Source: Sphingomonas sp. (lineage in GTDB: Bacteria > Pseudomonadota > Alphaproteobacteria > Sphingomonadales > Sphingomonadaceae). Taken from it: a DNA stretch of 64,000 nt. The DNA lies in NCBI RefSeq assembly GCF_004799495.1, contig NZ_SSMY01000011.1, forward strand, positions 310,001 through 374,000, given 5' to 3'. A program made the position numbers and the translations under genes. Under the pieces are notes generated by a model. It was not told where the DNA came from. It saw only the letters and a program-made list of their open reading frames with translations, and made no database searches. Positions 25,686 through 34,831 of the stretch are shown here, piece by piece (within the stretch, counting starts at the first letter, position 1; each line of letters begins with the position of its first letter).

Positions 25686-26348
25686 ATGTTCATCGGTCAT
25701 TACGCGCCAGCGTTCGTCGCGGCGACCTCACCCAAATCACCGCGGTTGGGCGCCTTGTTCGTCGCCGCGCAACTCGTCGACATCGCGTTCTTCAGTTTCC
25801 TGATATTAGACGTCGAGCATTTGCGGTTCGTACCCCACGCGACCGCGATGAACGCGATGGACCTGTACGACATGCCGTGGACGCACAGCCTGGCCGGCGC
25901 GATCAGCTGGGGTGTATTGTTCGCGTTGGCGGTCAAGGCGATGCGCGGGAGCTGGACGGCGGGAGCGATAGGCGGCGCGGTGGTCGTATCGCACTGGCTG
26001 ATCGACCTGCTCGTCCACCGTCCCGACCTGACGCTGGCGGGCCGCCCGCCCGCCCTCGGGCTTGGGCTGTGGAACCATCCGTGGGTCGAAATCCCGCTCG
26101 AACTGGCCTTCGCGTTCGGCGGATTGTGGTTCTTCGTCAGCCGCACACGCGCAATCGGCGCGGCGGGCCGATGGTCGCCGCTGGCGCTCGCCGTCGCGAT
26201 GGCGGCGCTTCAGGCGGTCAACTGGCTGACCCCGCAGCCCGACGCGATCGCCCCCGCCCCGCCCGCGACCGGCTGGCTCGGGCTGTTCGCCTATGCCGTG
26301 CTAGCGGTGCTTGCCTGGTGGGTGGCGCGGACGCGGCGTTTGGCATAA
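25686..26348 (+). CDS. Histidine-rich integral membrane protein
   Basis: A 220-residue protein with about six hydrophobic helices. Histidine motifs lie at helix ends: FIGHYAPAF, MPWTHSLAG, SHWLIDLLVHRPDL and WNHPWVE. The pattern recalls YdjM/DUF457-type putative membrane-bound metal-dependent hydrolases, but the match is loose. GGAGGG lies before ATG 25686. It may form a unit with the secreted gene upstream and the MFS gene 26 bases downstream. Confidence 0.7.
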   Translation: MFIGHYAPAFVAATSPKSPRLGALFVAAQLVDIAFFSFLILDVEHLRFVPHATAMNAMDLYDMPWTHSLAGAISWGVLFALAVKAMRGSWTAGAIGGAVVVSHWLIDLLVHRPDLTLAGRPPALGLGLWNHPWVEIPLELAFAFGGLWFFVSRTRAIGAAGRWSPLALAVAMAALQAVNWLTPQPDAIAPAPPATGWLGLFAYAVLAVLAWWVARTRRLA

Positions 26349-26350
26349 CC

Positions 26351-26368
26351 CTCCCCACCAAAGGGGAG
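26351..26368 (+). promoter_or_regulatory. Hairpin containing the MFS Shine-Dalgarno
   Basis: CTCCCC (26351-26356) pairs perfectly with GGGGAG (26363-26368) across a 6-nt loop. The right arm is the purine-rich ribosome-binding site of the MFS gene that starts at 26375. The stem would hide it until upstream ribosomes, which stop at 26348, open the region. Confidence 0.5.
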
Positions 26369-26374
26369 AAGTGC

Positions 26375-27622
26375 ATGTCGCTGGCCGCCGAATTGAAAGG
26401 GCTCAACCGCAAGCAAGTCCATTCGATCTGGGCGAGCTATCTCGGCTGGACACTCGACGCGTTCGATTTTTTCCTGCTCGTCTTCATGCTGTCGGCGATC
26501 GCGAAGGAATATCTGCCGGGCATGCCGACACCGGAAGCGATCAAGCAGGTTTCGGAAGCGACCTTCCTAACGCTCGCCGCGCGCCCGTTCGGCGCGTTCG
26601 CGTTCGGCTGGATGGCGGATCGGTTCGGGCGGCGACCGATCATGATGATCGTGATCCTGCTGTTCTCCGTCTTTTCGTTCGCCTCCGCCTTCGCGTGGAG
26701 CCTGACCAGCCTGTTCGTGATCCGTACCTTGTTCGGGTTCTGCATGGGCGGCGAATGGGGAATCGGCGCGAGCCTGGTGATGGAATCGATCCCGGCGAAG
26801 CTGCGCGGGCCAGTCTCCGGACTGCTCCAGTCGGGCTATCCGTCGGGCTATTTCCTCGCCAGCCTGGTCTTTTTCCTGCTGTTCGATCGGATCGGCTGGC
26901 GCGGCATGTTCATGGTCGGGATCGCGCCGGCGATCCTCGTTTTCCTGATCCGCATGCACGTCGACGAGAGCCCGGCGTTCGAAGCGCGGCGGCACGAGCG
27001 TCCCGCCAATCCGTTCGGCGAACTCGCGCGAAACTGGAGGATCGCACTCTATCTGATTGTCCTGATGACCGCTTTCAATTTCTTCAGTCACGGCACGCAG
27101 GACGTTTATCCGACCTTTCTCAAGGAACAGCACCATTTCGACACCCATCTGACGGGCATTCTGGCGATGGTCGGCAATGCCGGCGCGATCGTCGGCGGGA
27201 TCGGCTTCGGCATTTGGTCCGAACGGATCGGACGCAAGCGCGCCATCGTCATCGCCAGCCTGATTGCGCTGCCCGTCATCCCACTCTGGGCGTTCAGCGC
27301 GACGCCGTTGCTACTGGGCGTCGGCGCCTTCCTGATTCAGGTCGCGGTGCAGGGTGCATGGGGCATCGTCCCGGTGCATCTGAACGAGCTGTCGCCCGCT
27401 CTAGTGCGCGGGATGTTCCCGGGGGTCGCCTACCAGCTCGGTAATTTGATCGCGTCGCGCAACCTGCCGATCCAGGCCGGTATCGCCGAAGCGCATGGCG
27501 GAAATTACGGCCTGGCGATGGCGCTGGTCGCGGGCATCACGGCGGTCGTGCTGGTGATCTGGACGCTCGTCGGCCCTGAGCGCACCGACGTCGATTTCCT
27601 GGCGACGGAGAACAAGGGATGA
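26375..27622 (+). CDS. MFS metabolite:proton symporter
   Basis: A 415-residue transporter with 12 predicted helices. The MFS loop motif GWMADRFGRRPIMM follows helix 2, and the repeat GIWSERIGRKRAIV lies in the second half. The N-terminus (NRKQVHSIWASYLGWTLDAFDFFLLVFMLSAIA) is typical of carboxylate/metabolite symporters (JEN/SialicP-like). The exact substrate is unknown. It is coupled to the arsC-like gene by an ATGA overlap. Confidence 0.88.
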   Translation: MSLAAELKGLNRKQVHSIWASYLGWTLDAFDFFLLVFMLSAIAKEYLPGMPTPEAIKQVSEATFLTLAARPFGAFAFGWMADRFGRRPIMMIVILLFSVFSFASAFAWSLTSLFVIRTLFGFCMGGEWGIGASLVMESIPAKLRGPVSGLLQSGYPSGYFLASLVFFLLFDRIGWRGMFMVGIAPAILVFLIRMHVDESPAFEARRHERPANPFGELARNWRIALYLIVLMTAFNFFSHGTQDVYPTFLKEQHHFDTHLTGILAMVGNAGAIVGGIGFGIWSERIGRKRAIVIASLIALPVIPLWAFSATPLLLGVGAFLIQVAVQGAWGIVPVHLNELSPALVRGMFPGVAYQLGNLIASRNLPIQAGIAEAHGGNYGLAMALVAGITAVVLVIWTLVGPERTDVDFLATENKG

Positions 27623-27957
27623 AGGCAACGATCTGGCACAATCCGCGCTGCTCGAAATCGCGCGAAACGCTCGCGATCCTGAACGACACGCCGGGGGTCG
27701 AGGTCGAGGTGGTCGATTACCTCAACCATCCGCCGAGCCGCGACGAGCTCAAGGCACTCTACGCCGCCGCCGGGCTGACCCCGCGCGAGGGGCTGCGCAG
27801 CGGCGAGGACGCGGCCAAGCTGCTGAGGGGCGCCAGCGACGACCAAATCCTCGATGCGATGGTGGCGCACCCGATCCTGATCGAGCGCCCGCTGGTCGAA
27901 ACGCCCAAGGGCGTGCGGCTCGGCCGCCCGCCGGAGCGCGTGCGCGAAATCCTGTGA
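27619..27957 (+). CDS. arsC: ArsC-family (glutaredoxin-dependent) reductase, YfgD-like
   Basis: A 112-residue thioredoxin-fold protein: IWHNPRCSKSRETLAILN with the active cysteine, VVDYLNHPPSRDEL, HPILIERPLVETPKGVRLGRPPE. The RCSKSRETL active site and GRPPE end match the E. coli YfgD type more than plasmid ArsC. Real arsenate reduction is therefore uncertain, and no arsR/arsB gene is near. It overlaps the MFS gene (ATGA). Confidence 0.87.
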   Translation: MKATIWHNPRCSKSRETLAILNDTPGVEVEVVDYLNHPPSRDELKALYAAAGLTPREGLRSGEDAAKLLRGASDDQILDAMVAHPILIERPLVETPKGVRLGRPPERVREIL

Positions 27958-27959
27958 TC

Positions 27960-27989
27960 CGCCGGAGCGGCATGTCGGCCGCTCCGGCG
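27960..27989. terminator. Bidirectional terminator between arsC-like and DUF4398 genes
   Basis: A perfect 11-bp GC-rich stem (27960-27970 with 27979-27989) and 8-nt loop start three bases after the arsC-like stop, in a 41-base gap between convergent genes. No strong T-tract is present. Confidence 0.65.
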
Positions 27990-27998
27990 TCAGCGACG

Positions 27999-28661
27999 TC
28001 AGCCGGTCTTGACCTTCACCGTCGTCGTGGTCTTGGCGGCGGGGGCCGGTGCCTTGCGGACGACGCGGCGTTTCACCGCGCGACGAACGGGCACGCGTTT
28101 TTTTACGACGACGGTCTTGGCAACCGGCGCCGCGGTGGTCGTCGATGTCGTGACCACCGCCGTGGTCGGCGCGGGCGGCGGAGGCGGCGGGGCCGGCGGC
28201 GCGGCGATGATCACCGGAGCCGGGGGCGGCGCATTGCGCGCGGCGGCGGCGTCGGCCTCGGCAGCGCGAGCGCGCGCATCGGCATCGGCGGCGGCGCGCG
28301 CGGCGTCGGCGGCCTGCGCGTCGGCTGCGGCCCGGTCGGCACGCTCGCGATCGGCGCGCGCGCGCTGCGTTTCGTTGAGCGCCAGGTCGGCGAGCCGCGA
28401 CGCGTCCTGGGCATCCACGATCGCCTTGTCCTTGCGGCTGGCCTTGAGGTCATCCTCGGCGATCCGGAGCGCGTCCTGCGCCTGCGTCAGCGTGCGGGGT
28501 GCCACGCCGCCCGTGCCGGCGCGGGCCGCGGCTTCGACCTTGCCGCGCGCTTCGGCGACAGCGGCGCGCGCGCGGTCCATCTTGCCCTCGGCCGAAGCCG
28601 GCGCGGACGCAACGATCAGGCCCAGCGCCGAGGCGCAGGCCAGCAGAGTGGTGGTACGCAT
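27999..28661 (-). CDS. DUF4398-like periplasmic coiled-coil protein
   Basis: A 220-residue exported protein: signal peptide MRTTTLLACASALGLIVASAPASA, a helical Ala/Arg/Asp-rich coiled coil (about 25-145) with the DUF4398-type LTQAQDALRIAEDDLKASRKDKAIVDAQDASRLADLAL, a poly-Pro stretch, and a very basic tail (KKRVPVRRAVKRRVVRKAP). The AGGAG at 28669-28673 supports ATG 28661. It may bind the cell envelope; the function is unknown. Confidence 0.78.
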   Translation of the reverse strand: MRTTTLLACASALGLIVASAPASAEGKMDRARAAVAEARGKVEAAARAGTGGVAPRTLTQAQDALRIAEDDLKASRKDKAIVDAQDASRLADLALNETQRARADRERADRAAADAQAADAARAAADADARARAAEADAAAARNAPPPAPVIIAAPPAPPPPPPAPTTAVVTTSTTTAAPVAKTVVVKKRVPVRRAVKRRVVRKAPAPAAKTTTTVKVKTG

Positions 28662-28731
28662 GCAAATTCTCCTGTTGGGGAACCGCTGCACAACGTTCGT
28701 TACGCGGGCGGAGTTCCCCGCAGAGGCCGCG

Positions 28732-29481
28732 TCAGTGCCGGCGCGCGTCCTCGAAATTCCAGAACTGATCCTGCGTGACGCGCGACCGCACCGGCTGCTT
28801 GTTCTCGTCGAGCGACGGGCGAAACCGGAATTTCCGCTCCATCAGTTCGCAGGTCAGCCGGTCGAGCGCGGGATTGCCGCTCGAGCGCGTGATCCGGCAG
28901 TCATCGACCCGGCCGTCGGTTTCGACCGCGAAGATCACACCGACGACGAACTCGCGCCCCGATTCCGCCAGATAGTCCAGCTCGTCGGGCAGATCGCCCG
29001 ACTTGATCCGTCCGCCGGTCTGGCGCGGCGGCGTGTCGGCGCCATCGCCGTCGCCGTCGCCGTCGCCCTCCCCGCCACTACCGAAGCCGTTGCCCGTGCC
29101 GCCGGCGCCGAACCCTGGCCCCGGGACCGGCGCCGCGCCCTGGGTCGATTGCACGCCGGTATTGGCGACCGGCGCCGCGGCCATGGACTGCGGCGGCGGC
29201 GGGATCACTGGCTTGGGGGCGACGAGCTCGGTCGCGGTCGAGCGCAGGTTGGCGGGCGATGCCGCACCCTCTTTCGAGCTGCTCCTCTTGGGCTGCGGCG
29301 GCGGAGGCGGCGGAGGCGGCGGTTGGTCTTTCGCCATCGAAAACAGCGCGATCTTGTCGCGCAACACGGGGGAGTTGCTCACCGCCAGACCGGCGATCAG
29401 CACCCACAACAGTGCGCCCTGCACCAGCAGCGCGCCAATCGCGCCCTTCCAGCGCTCCTCATGGCCAAGATAGCCTTCCAT
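28732..29481 (-). CDS. TonB-family energy transducer protein
   Basis: The 249-residue protein starts [20 protein letters not shown] with one N-terminal membrane helix (about 15-35), a nine-proline run (about 58-66), a Gly/Asp linker with a GDGDGDGDG repeat (about 145-153), and a C-terminal TonB domain ([44 protein letters not shown]). It couples the proton motive force to outer-membrane receptors. exbB and exbD are not adjacent. A hexanucleotide repeat encodes the GD run. It diverges from purL. Confidence 0.88.
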   Translation of the reverse strand: MEGYLGHEERWKGAIGALLVQGALLWVLIAGLAVSNSPVLRDKIALFSMAKDQPPPPPPPPPQPKRSSSKEGAASPANLRSTATELVAPKPVIPPPPQSMAAAPVANTGVQSTQGAAPVPGPGFGAGGTGNGFGSGGEGDGDGDGDGADTPPRQTGGRIKSGDLPDELDYLAESGREFVVGVIFAVETDGRVDDCRITRSSGNPALDRLTCELMERKFRFRPSLDENKQPVRSRVTQDQFWNFEDARRH

Positions 29482-29551
29482 CCCTGCTATAACGCACGAC
29501 TTGCCTGAACGGCGCGTGACGTTTGCCGCCCGCACCGCTATGCGCCCCGGC

Positions 29552-31765
29552 ATGAGCGCCATCACCCCCCAGATCATCGCCGAGCACGGCCTGTCCCCCG
29601 ACGAATACGACCGCGTGCTCCATGCGATGGGACGCGAGCCGAACCTGACCGAGCTCGGCATCTTTTCGGTGATGTGGTCCGAACATTGCTCCTACAAATC
29701 CAGCCGTATCCACTTGAAAAAGCTGCCAACGACCGCGCCGTGGGTGATTTGTGGACCCGGTGAGAACGCGGGCGTGATCGATATCGGCGACGGCCAGGCG
29801 GCGATCTTCAAGATGGAGTCGCACAACCACCCCTCGTACATCGAGCCGTATCAGGGCGCGGCGACCGGGGTCGGGGGCATCCTGCGCGATGTGTTCACGA
29901 TGGGCGCGCGGCCGGTCGCGAACCTCAATGCGCTGCGCTTCGGATCGCCCGATCATCCCAAGATGCGCCACCTGATCGCAGGCGTGGTCCACGGCATCGG
30001 CGGCTACGGCAATTGCGTCGGCGTCCCGACGGTCGGCGGCGAGGTCAATTTCCACCCCGCGTATGACGGTAATATCCTGGTCAATGCGATGACCGTCGGC
30101 GTCGCGCAGACCGACAAGATCTTCTATTCGGCGGCGTCGGGCGTCGGCAATCCGATCGTCTATGTCGGCTCCAAGACCGGTCGCGACGGCATCCACGGCG
30201 CGACGATGGCGAGCGCGGATTTCGGCGAGGACAGTGAGGAAAAGCGCCCCACCGTCCAGGTCGGCGACCCCTTCACCGAGAAACTGCTGATCGAGGCATG
30301 CCTCGAACTGATGGCCAGCGACGCGATCGTCGCAATCCAGGACATGGGCGCCGCGGGCCTGACCTCCTCGTCGGTCGAGATGGCGTCGAAGGGCGGGGTC
30401 GGGATCGAACTGATCATGGACGACGTGCCGCAGCGCGAAACCGGCATGACGCCGTATGAAATGATGCTGTCGGAGAGCCAGGAGCGAATGCTCATGGTGC
30501 TCAAGCCCGGGCGCGAGGCGTTCGCCGAAGCGATCTTCCGCAAATGGGAGCTCGATTTCGCTGTCATCGGCACGGTGACAGATACCGGGCGCATGATATT
30601 GAAATGGCACGGCGATGTCGTCGCGGACATTCCGCTCGCGCCGCTGGCCGACGAAGCGCCGCTCTACGACCGGCCGCATGTCCCCACGCCCAAGCCGGCG
30701 GAACTCGCTGACGATCCCGAGAGCATCGACCTTGCTGCCGACCTGCTGACGTTGATGGGTTCGCCCGATATTGCCAGCCGCCGCTGGATCTGGGAGCAAT
30801 ACGACAGCCAAGTCGGCGCCGACACGGTCCAGCGCCCCGGCGGCGACGCCGCGGTGGTCCGCGTGCACGACACGCAGAAGGGTCTGGCGGTCACCACCGA
30901 CTGCACCCCGCGCTATTGCTTCGCCGATCCGTTCGAGGGCGGCAAGCAGGCGATCGCGGAAGCCTGGCGCAATCTTTCCGCGGTCGGCGCGACGCCGCTC
31001 GCGGTGACCAACTGCCTCAATTTCGCCAACCCGCAACGCCCCGAGATCATGGGCCAGATCGTCGGCTGCCTTGAGGGGATGAGCGAAGCGTGCGTCGCGC
31101 TCGACTTCCCTATCGTGTCAGGCAACGTGTCGCTCTACAACGAAAGCAAGGCGACCGGGGGCGGATCGGCGATCCTTCCAACCCCCGCGATTGGCGGCGT
31201 CGGATTGCTCGACGATTACACCAAGTCGGCCACCATCGCGTTCAAGAATACCGGCGACGCGATCATCGCGGTCGGCGAGCGCGGCGGGCATCTCGGCCAG
31301 TCGGTCTGGTTGCGCGAGGTCCACGGCCGCGAGGACGGCCCCCCGCCCCCGGTCGACCTGCGCGCCGAGCGCCGCACGGGTGAGTTCGTTCGTGCCTGCA
31401 TCGCCAAGGGCGCAATCAGCGCGTGCCACGACGTTTCGGACGGCGGGCTGGCGGTGACACTCGCCGAAATGGCGCTGGCGTCGGGGATCGGCGCGATCAT
31501 CAACGAAGCGCAACCGTTCGGCGTCGCGGGCTCGTTCTTCGGCGAGGATCAGGGGTTGTATCTGGTCACCGTCCCCGACGACCATCTCGCCGAGTTCCTC
31601 GCCGATGCGGCGCAAGCCGACGTCCCGGCGGACCCGATCGGCCGGACGATCAGGGACCGGTTGATCTTCGAACTCGACGAAGGCGACTGGGCGATCCCGC
31701 TCGCCGATCTACGCGCCGCGCACGAAGGGTTTTTCCCGAAACTGATGGGCGACACGATCGCCTAG
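29552..31765 (+). CDS. purL: Phosphoribosylformylglycinamidine synthase subunit PurL
   Basis: The 737-residue PurL makes FGAM in purine synthesis with PurQ and PurS. It shows [41 protein letters not shown], the ATP-site [23 protein letters not shown], and [21 protein letters not shown]. Length fits the small-PurL type, which needs separate PurS and PurQ (not in the window). ATG 29552 is the conserved start; an earlier in-frame start would lie in the tonB promoter. Confidence 0.97.
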   Translation: MSAITPQIIAEHGLSPDEYDRVLHAMGREPNLTELGIFSVMWSEHCSYKSSRIHLKKLPTTAPWVICGPGENAGVIDIGDGQAAIFKMESHNHPSYIEPYQGAATGVGGILRDVFTMGARPVANLNALRFGSPDHPKMRHLIAGVVHGIGGYGNCVGVPTVGGEVNFHPAYDGNILVNAMTVGVAQTDKIFYSAASGVGNPIVYVGSKTGRDGIHGATMASADFGEDSEEKRPTVQVGDPFTEKLLIEACLELMASDAIVAIQDMGAAGLTSSSVEMASKGGVGIELIMDDVPQRETGMTPYEMMLSESQERMLMVLKPGREAFAEAIFRKWELDFAVIGTVTDTGRMILKWHGDVVADIPLAPLADEAPLYDRPHVPTPKPAELADDPESIDLAADLLTLMGSPDIASRRWIWEQYDSQVGADTVQRPGGDAAVVRVHDTQKGLAVTTDCTPRYCFADPFEGGKQAIAEAWRNLSAVGATPLAVTNCLNFANPQRPEIMGQIVGCLEGMSEACVALDFPIVSGNVSLYNESKATGGGSAILPTPAIGGVGLLDDYTKSATIAFKNTGDAIIAVGERGGHLGQSVWLREVHGREDGPPPPVDLRAERRTGEFVRACIAKGAISACHDVSDGGLAVTLAEMALASGIGAIINEAQPFGVAGSFFGEDQGLYLVTVPDDHLAEFLADAAQADVPADPIGRTIRDRLIFELDEGDWAIPLADLRAAHEGFFPKLMGDTIA

Positions 31766-31799
31766 CGCGGTCGTGGCGGTTGTGGCAGCGTCCGTCGTC

Positions 31800-32210
31800 A
31801 TGACCGCAGGCTATTCGGGCACGCCGCTGGCGAAAAAGCTCGGGCTAAAACCCGGGATGCGCGCGTGGTTCGCCGGTATGCCCGCCAGCGTGCGCGGCGA
31901 GATCGATCCCACCGCGATCGGCTTGGTCGAACAAGATTCGTCCACCGTGGGACTCGACGCCGCCCACATCTTCGTCACCGGATGCGCCGACCTTGAGCGC
32001 CAATTGGCGATGCTTCGTAACCTTATCCAGCCCGCCGGGCAAATCTGGGTGTCGTGGCCTAAAAAGGCATCGAAAGTGCCTACGGACATCACCGAGGAAG
32101 CGATCCGCGACGTCTGCTTGCCGATCGGGCTGGTCGATGTGAAAGTATGCGCGGTCGACGATATCTGGTCGGGATTGAAGCTGGTAATCCGCAAGGAATT
32201 GCGCGGCTGA
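31800..32210 (+). CDS. DUF3052-family protein
   Basis: A 136-residue soluble protein starting MTAGYSGTPLAKKLGLKPGMR, the typical DUF3052 N-terminus, and containing IWVSWPKKASKVPTDITEEAIRDVCLPIGLVDVKVCAVDDIWSGLKLVIRKE. The fold and function are uncharacterised. In-frame GTG codons at 31773 and 31782 are possible starts, but the family begins at the ATG. It follows purL by 34 bases and precedes a membrane gene by 14. Confidence 0.82.
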   Translation: MTAGYSGTPLAKKLGLKPGMRAWFAGMPASVRGEIDPTAIGLVEQDSSTVGLDAAHIFVTGCADLERQLAMLRNLIQPAGQIWVSWPKKASKVPTDITEEAIRDVCLPIGLVDVKVCAVDDIWSGLKLVIRKELRG

Positions 32211-32224
32211 CGGGGGAGAGGGGC

Positions 32225-32665
32225 ATGGGGCAATCGGTTTCGCGCAGGATCGTGGGTGCGACGGTGGTCGCGGGGACGCTCGATATCCTGTCGGCGGTGG
32301 TCTACACGCTGATCGCGGGGCATCAGCCGCTCAATATGCTCAAGGGGCTGGCGAGCGCGGTCCTGGGTGACGACGCCGCGACGGGCGGCCTTCACATCGC
32401 GCTGGCCGGGCTGCTGATCCATTTCGTGATCATGGCGGTCATGGCGGCGTTCTACATCGTCGTCGCGGATCGCATGCCGGTGCTCAAGTCGCGCTGGGTG
32501 CTGGCCGGGATCGCCTATGGGATCGGGCTGTGGGCGGTGATGAACTTGGTCGTCCTGCCGCTGCGCTTCGGTTTTCATCCGTTCAAGCCGCTCGGGCTGG
32601 CCGAGCAGTTCTTCAGCCATATCGTGCTGGTCGGGATCCCGATCGCCTGGTTCGCCCGCAAGTGA
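32225..32665 (+). CDS. Four-helix integral membrane protein
   Basis: A 146-residue protein (MGQSVSRRIVGATVVAGTLD) with four hydrophobic helices and conserved-looking histidines (GLHIAL, LIHFVIMA, QFFSHIVLVG). It resembles YagU-like/DUF1440 small membrane proteins, uncertainly. GGGGAGAGGGG gives a strong ribosome-binding site. Its stop overlaps the GTG start of the DUF418 gene (GTGA). Confidence 0.7.
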   Translation: MGQSVSRRIVGATVVAGTLDILSAVVYTLIAGHQPLNMLKGLASAVLGDDAATGGLHIALAGLLIHFVIMAVMAAFYIVVADRMPVLKSRWVLAGIAYGIGLWAVMNLVVLPLRFGFHPFKPLGLAEQFFSHIVLVGIPIAWFARK

Positions 32666-33921
32666 TCGTCGATGTACCGCGCCTGCGCACCTTGGACGCG
32701 GTGCGCGGGTTCGCGGTGATGGGCATCCTGTTGCTCAACATCAACGGGCTGGCGATGCCCGACTATGCCGAGGTCGACCCCAGCTTCTACGGCGGCGCGA
32801 CCGGCGCCAACTGGTGGACGTGGGCGGTGGCATACGTGATCGGCGACGGCAAGCTGCGCGGGCTGTTCACGATGATGTTCGGCGCGTCGACCATCCTCGT
32901 TGCGGGCCGCGCGTTCGATAGCGGGCAGAGCCCGGCGCGCGTCCATTATGCGCGGATGGCGACGCTGTTCGTGTTCGGAATGGTCCACGCCTATCTGATC
33001 TGGGCGGGCGATATCCTCGTGCTGTACGCGCTGACGGGCATGGTCGCGTTCGTCGGCTGGCGCGTGCGGCCGCGCATTCTGCTGCTGATCGGGATGGCGC
33101 TGCTCGCTTACAAATTGGCCGACGGGCTGGTCGCGTATCAACATTTCGAGACCGCGCGGGTCGCGGCGGCACAACCGAACGGCGATCCGGCACTGGTGGC
33201 GCAATGGCGCAATTATCAGGAAATATCGGCGATCGCGCCCGATGCCGCGGCGAAAGACGTGGCGGCGTATCGCGGCAGTTACGCGGACGCGCTCGCGGCG
33301 CGGACCCAGGCCGCGATCTTCTTCCAGACGGTGATCAACCGCATCGCCTTCGTCGACACGCTCGCGCTGATGCTGATCGGCATGGCGCTGTTCCGTTGGG
33401 GCTTTTTCTCCGGCGCATGGTCGCGACATGCCTATTGGCTGGCGGCCGGCGCGATTCCATTGCTGTGGATCGCCTATATCCCGCTGGCCAATTGGCTGAG
33501 CACCACACACTGGTCGCAGCTGACGATGACCGCGACCGAAGCGATCCAGCTGAGCGTGCTGCGCCCGCTACTCAGCCTCGGTTACGCCGCGCTCGTCATC
33601 CTGTTCGTGCAATCCGGCCGCGCAGCGTGGTTCGCCGACCGGCTCGCCGCGGCCGGACGGATGGCGTTTTCGAACTATCTCGGCACCTCGATCGTCTGCA
33701 CGCTGATTTTCAACGGCTACGGGCTCGGCTGGTATGGCTACCTCCAGCGCTGGCAGTGCCTGTTTGTCGTCGTCGCGATATGGCTGCTGATGCTGGCCTG
33801 GTCGAAACCGTGGCTCGACCGATTCGCCTATGGCCCGTTCGAATGGCTGTGGCGCAGCGCGGCGCGCGGACACCTCCAGCCATTCATCCGCCGCCACCGA
33901 GTTGCAAACGCCTCGCAATAG
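32662..33921 (+). CDS. DUF418-family membrane protein
   Basis: A 419-residue protein with about ten helices. The N-terminus (RLRTLDAVRGFAVMGILLLNINGLAMP) carries the DUF418-associated acyltransferase-3-like arginine, and the C-terminal half holds the DUF418 block (GRMAFSNYLGTSIVCTLIFNGYGLGWYG ... WLLMLAWSKPWLDRFAYGPFEWLWRSAARG). The function is unknown. The GTG start overlaps the upstream stop by four bases. Confidence 0.87.
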   Translation: MIVDVPRLRTLDAVRGFAVMGILLLNINGLAMPDYAEVDPSFYGGATGANWWTWAVAYVIGDGKLRGLFTMMFGASTILVAGRAFDSGQSPARVHYARMATLFVFGMVHAYLIWAGDILVLYALTGMVAFVGWRVRPRILLLIGMALLAYKLADGLVAYQHFETARVAAAQPNGDPALVAQWRNYQEISAIAPDAAAKDVAAYRGSYADALAARTQAAIFFQTVINRIAFVDTLALMLIGMALFRWGFFSGAWSRHAYWLAAGAIPLLWIAYIPLANWLSTTHWSQLTMTATEAIQLSVLRPLLSLGYAALVILFVQSGRAAWFADRLAAAGRMAFSNYLGTSIVCTLIFNGYGLGWYGYLQRWQCLFVVVAIWLLMLAWSKPWLDRFAYGPFEWLWRSAARGHLQPFIRRHRVANASQ

Positions 33922-33923
33922 TC

Positions 33924-33944
33924 TTGCGAATCACTCTCACTAAC
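33924..33944 (+). promoter_or_regulatory. Fur-box-like site upstream of bfd-bfr
   Basis: TTGCGAATCACTCTCACTAAC resembles, on the opposite strand, the TGAGA-N-TGATTCGCA form of the Fur box. It lies 41 bases before the bfd start codon, where a promoter is expected. Regulation by iron fits ferredoxin-bacterioferritin genes. This is inference from similarity; Fur versus Irr/RirA control cannot be decided here. Confidence 0.5.
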
Positions 33945-33984
33945 GCTAACTCGATCGTAATCCGCGATAGGGATAGTCGTTCTC

Positions 33985-34155
33985 ATGATGGTGTGCGTCT
34001 GCAATGCGATCCGCGAACGCGAAGTGCGCGATGCCGCGCGCTCGGGGTCGATGACCGCGTGCCAAGCATATCGCGCGATGGGGATGCAGCCCAAGTGCGG
34101 CCAATGCGTGCCGTTCGCGCGAGCCATTATCGATGAGGAGCGCGCTGCTGCGTAG
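33985..34155 (+). CDS. bfd: Bacterioferritin-associated ferredoxin (Bfd-like)
   Basis: A 56-residue 2Fe-2S protein: MMVCVCNAIREREVRDAARS, then MQPKCGQCVPFARAII. The cysteine pattern C4-x-C6 ... C38-x2-C41 is that of Bfd/NifU-central-domain ferredoxins. Bfd reduces bacterioferritin to release iron. It lies 103 bases upstream of bfr on the same strand behind a Fur-box-like site. ATG 33985 is followed by a second ATG; either is possible. Confidence 0.9.
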   Translation: MMVCVCNAIREREVRDAARSGSMTACQAYRAMGMQPKCGQCVPFARAIIDEERAAA

Positions 34156-34258
34156 CGTTCGCAGCCGCTAAAATCCGCAGAAATCCGCCATTATTTCGCT
34201 GTTTCGCAAGGGCGATCGGCGCTATGGTGCGCGCTCACTTTCAAAGGGGCGGCTAGCC

Positions 34259-34741
34259 ATGAAGGGCGATCCCAAGGTCATCGAATTCCTCAACTCGGCG
34301 CTCAAGAACGAGTTGACCGCGATCAACCAATATTGGCTGCACTACCGCTTGCTCGACCATTGGGGCGTCAAGAAGCTCGCCGAGTTCGAACGGCACGAAT
34401 CGATCGACGAGATGAAGCACGCCGACTGGCTGTCGGAGCGGATCCTGTTCCTCGATGGCCTTCCCAATTTTCAGCTGCTCGGGCGGTTGCGCATCGGCGA
34501 GACGGTCGAGGAAGTGCTCAAGGCCGACCTCGCGCTCGAGATGGAAGCGCTGCCCCTGCTCCGCGATGCGATCGAGCATAGCGAGAAGGTCCGCGATTAC
34601 GTCAGCCGCGACCTATTCCGCAAAATCCTCGACAGCGAGGAAGAACATGTCGACACGCTCGAACGCCAGTTCGAGATGATCGAGCGGATGGGGCTGGAGA
34701 ATTACATTCAGCTCAACGCAAAGGCGGAAGAGGGGGAATAA
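34259..34741 (+). CDS. bfr: Bacterioferritin
   Basis: A 160-residue ferritin-cage subunit. All ferroxidase ligands are at canonical positions (E18, E51, H54, E94, E127, H130), and the haem ligand M52 is present in DEMKHAD. It stores iron in the cytoplasm as a 24-mer. AAAGGGGCGGC lies before ATG 34259. The companion ferredoxin gene is upstream. Confidence 0.97.
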   Translation: MKGDPKVIEFLNSALKNELTAINQYWLHYRLLDHWGVKKLAEFERHESIDEMKHADWLSERILFLDGLPNFQLLGRLRIGETVEEVLKADLALEMEALPLLRDAIEHSEKVRDYVSRDLFRKILDSEEEHVDTLERQFEMIERMGLENYIQLNAKAEEGE

Positions 34742-34747
34742 CCAAGT

Positions 34748-34825
34748 CCGTCATCCCAGCGTAAGCTGGGATCGCAAGCCATATGGCACTGTCTCACGAG
34801 ACCCCAGCTTACGCTGGGGTGACGG
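34748..34825. repeat. 25-bp inverted repeat after bfr (REP-like)
   Basis: Arms 34748-34772 and 34801-34825 pair over 25 bp with few mismatches. Each arm contains its own CCCAGCGTAAGCTGGG palindrome, giving a cruciform. It lies between convergent bfr and hpt and can terminate both. The sequence is of the REP type common in proteobacteria. Confidence 0.82.
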
Positions 34826-34831
34826 CAAGGC

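Noticed and set aside
27619..27957. Arsenic-resistance island
   Set aside because: Only an ArsC-fold protein of YfgD type is present; arsR, acr3 or arsB are missing, and the MFS partner resembles metabolite symporters.
34742..34831. CRISPR-like repeat next to bfr
   Set aside because: It is a single inverted pair with internal palindromes, no regularly spaced direct repeats and no cas genes in the window.
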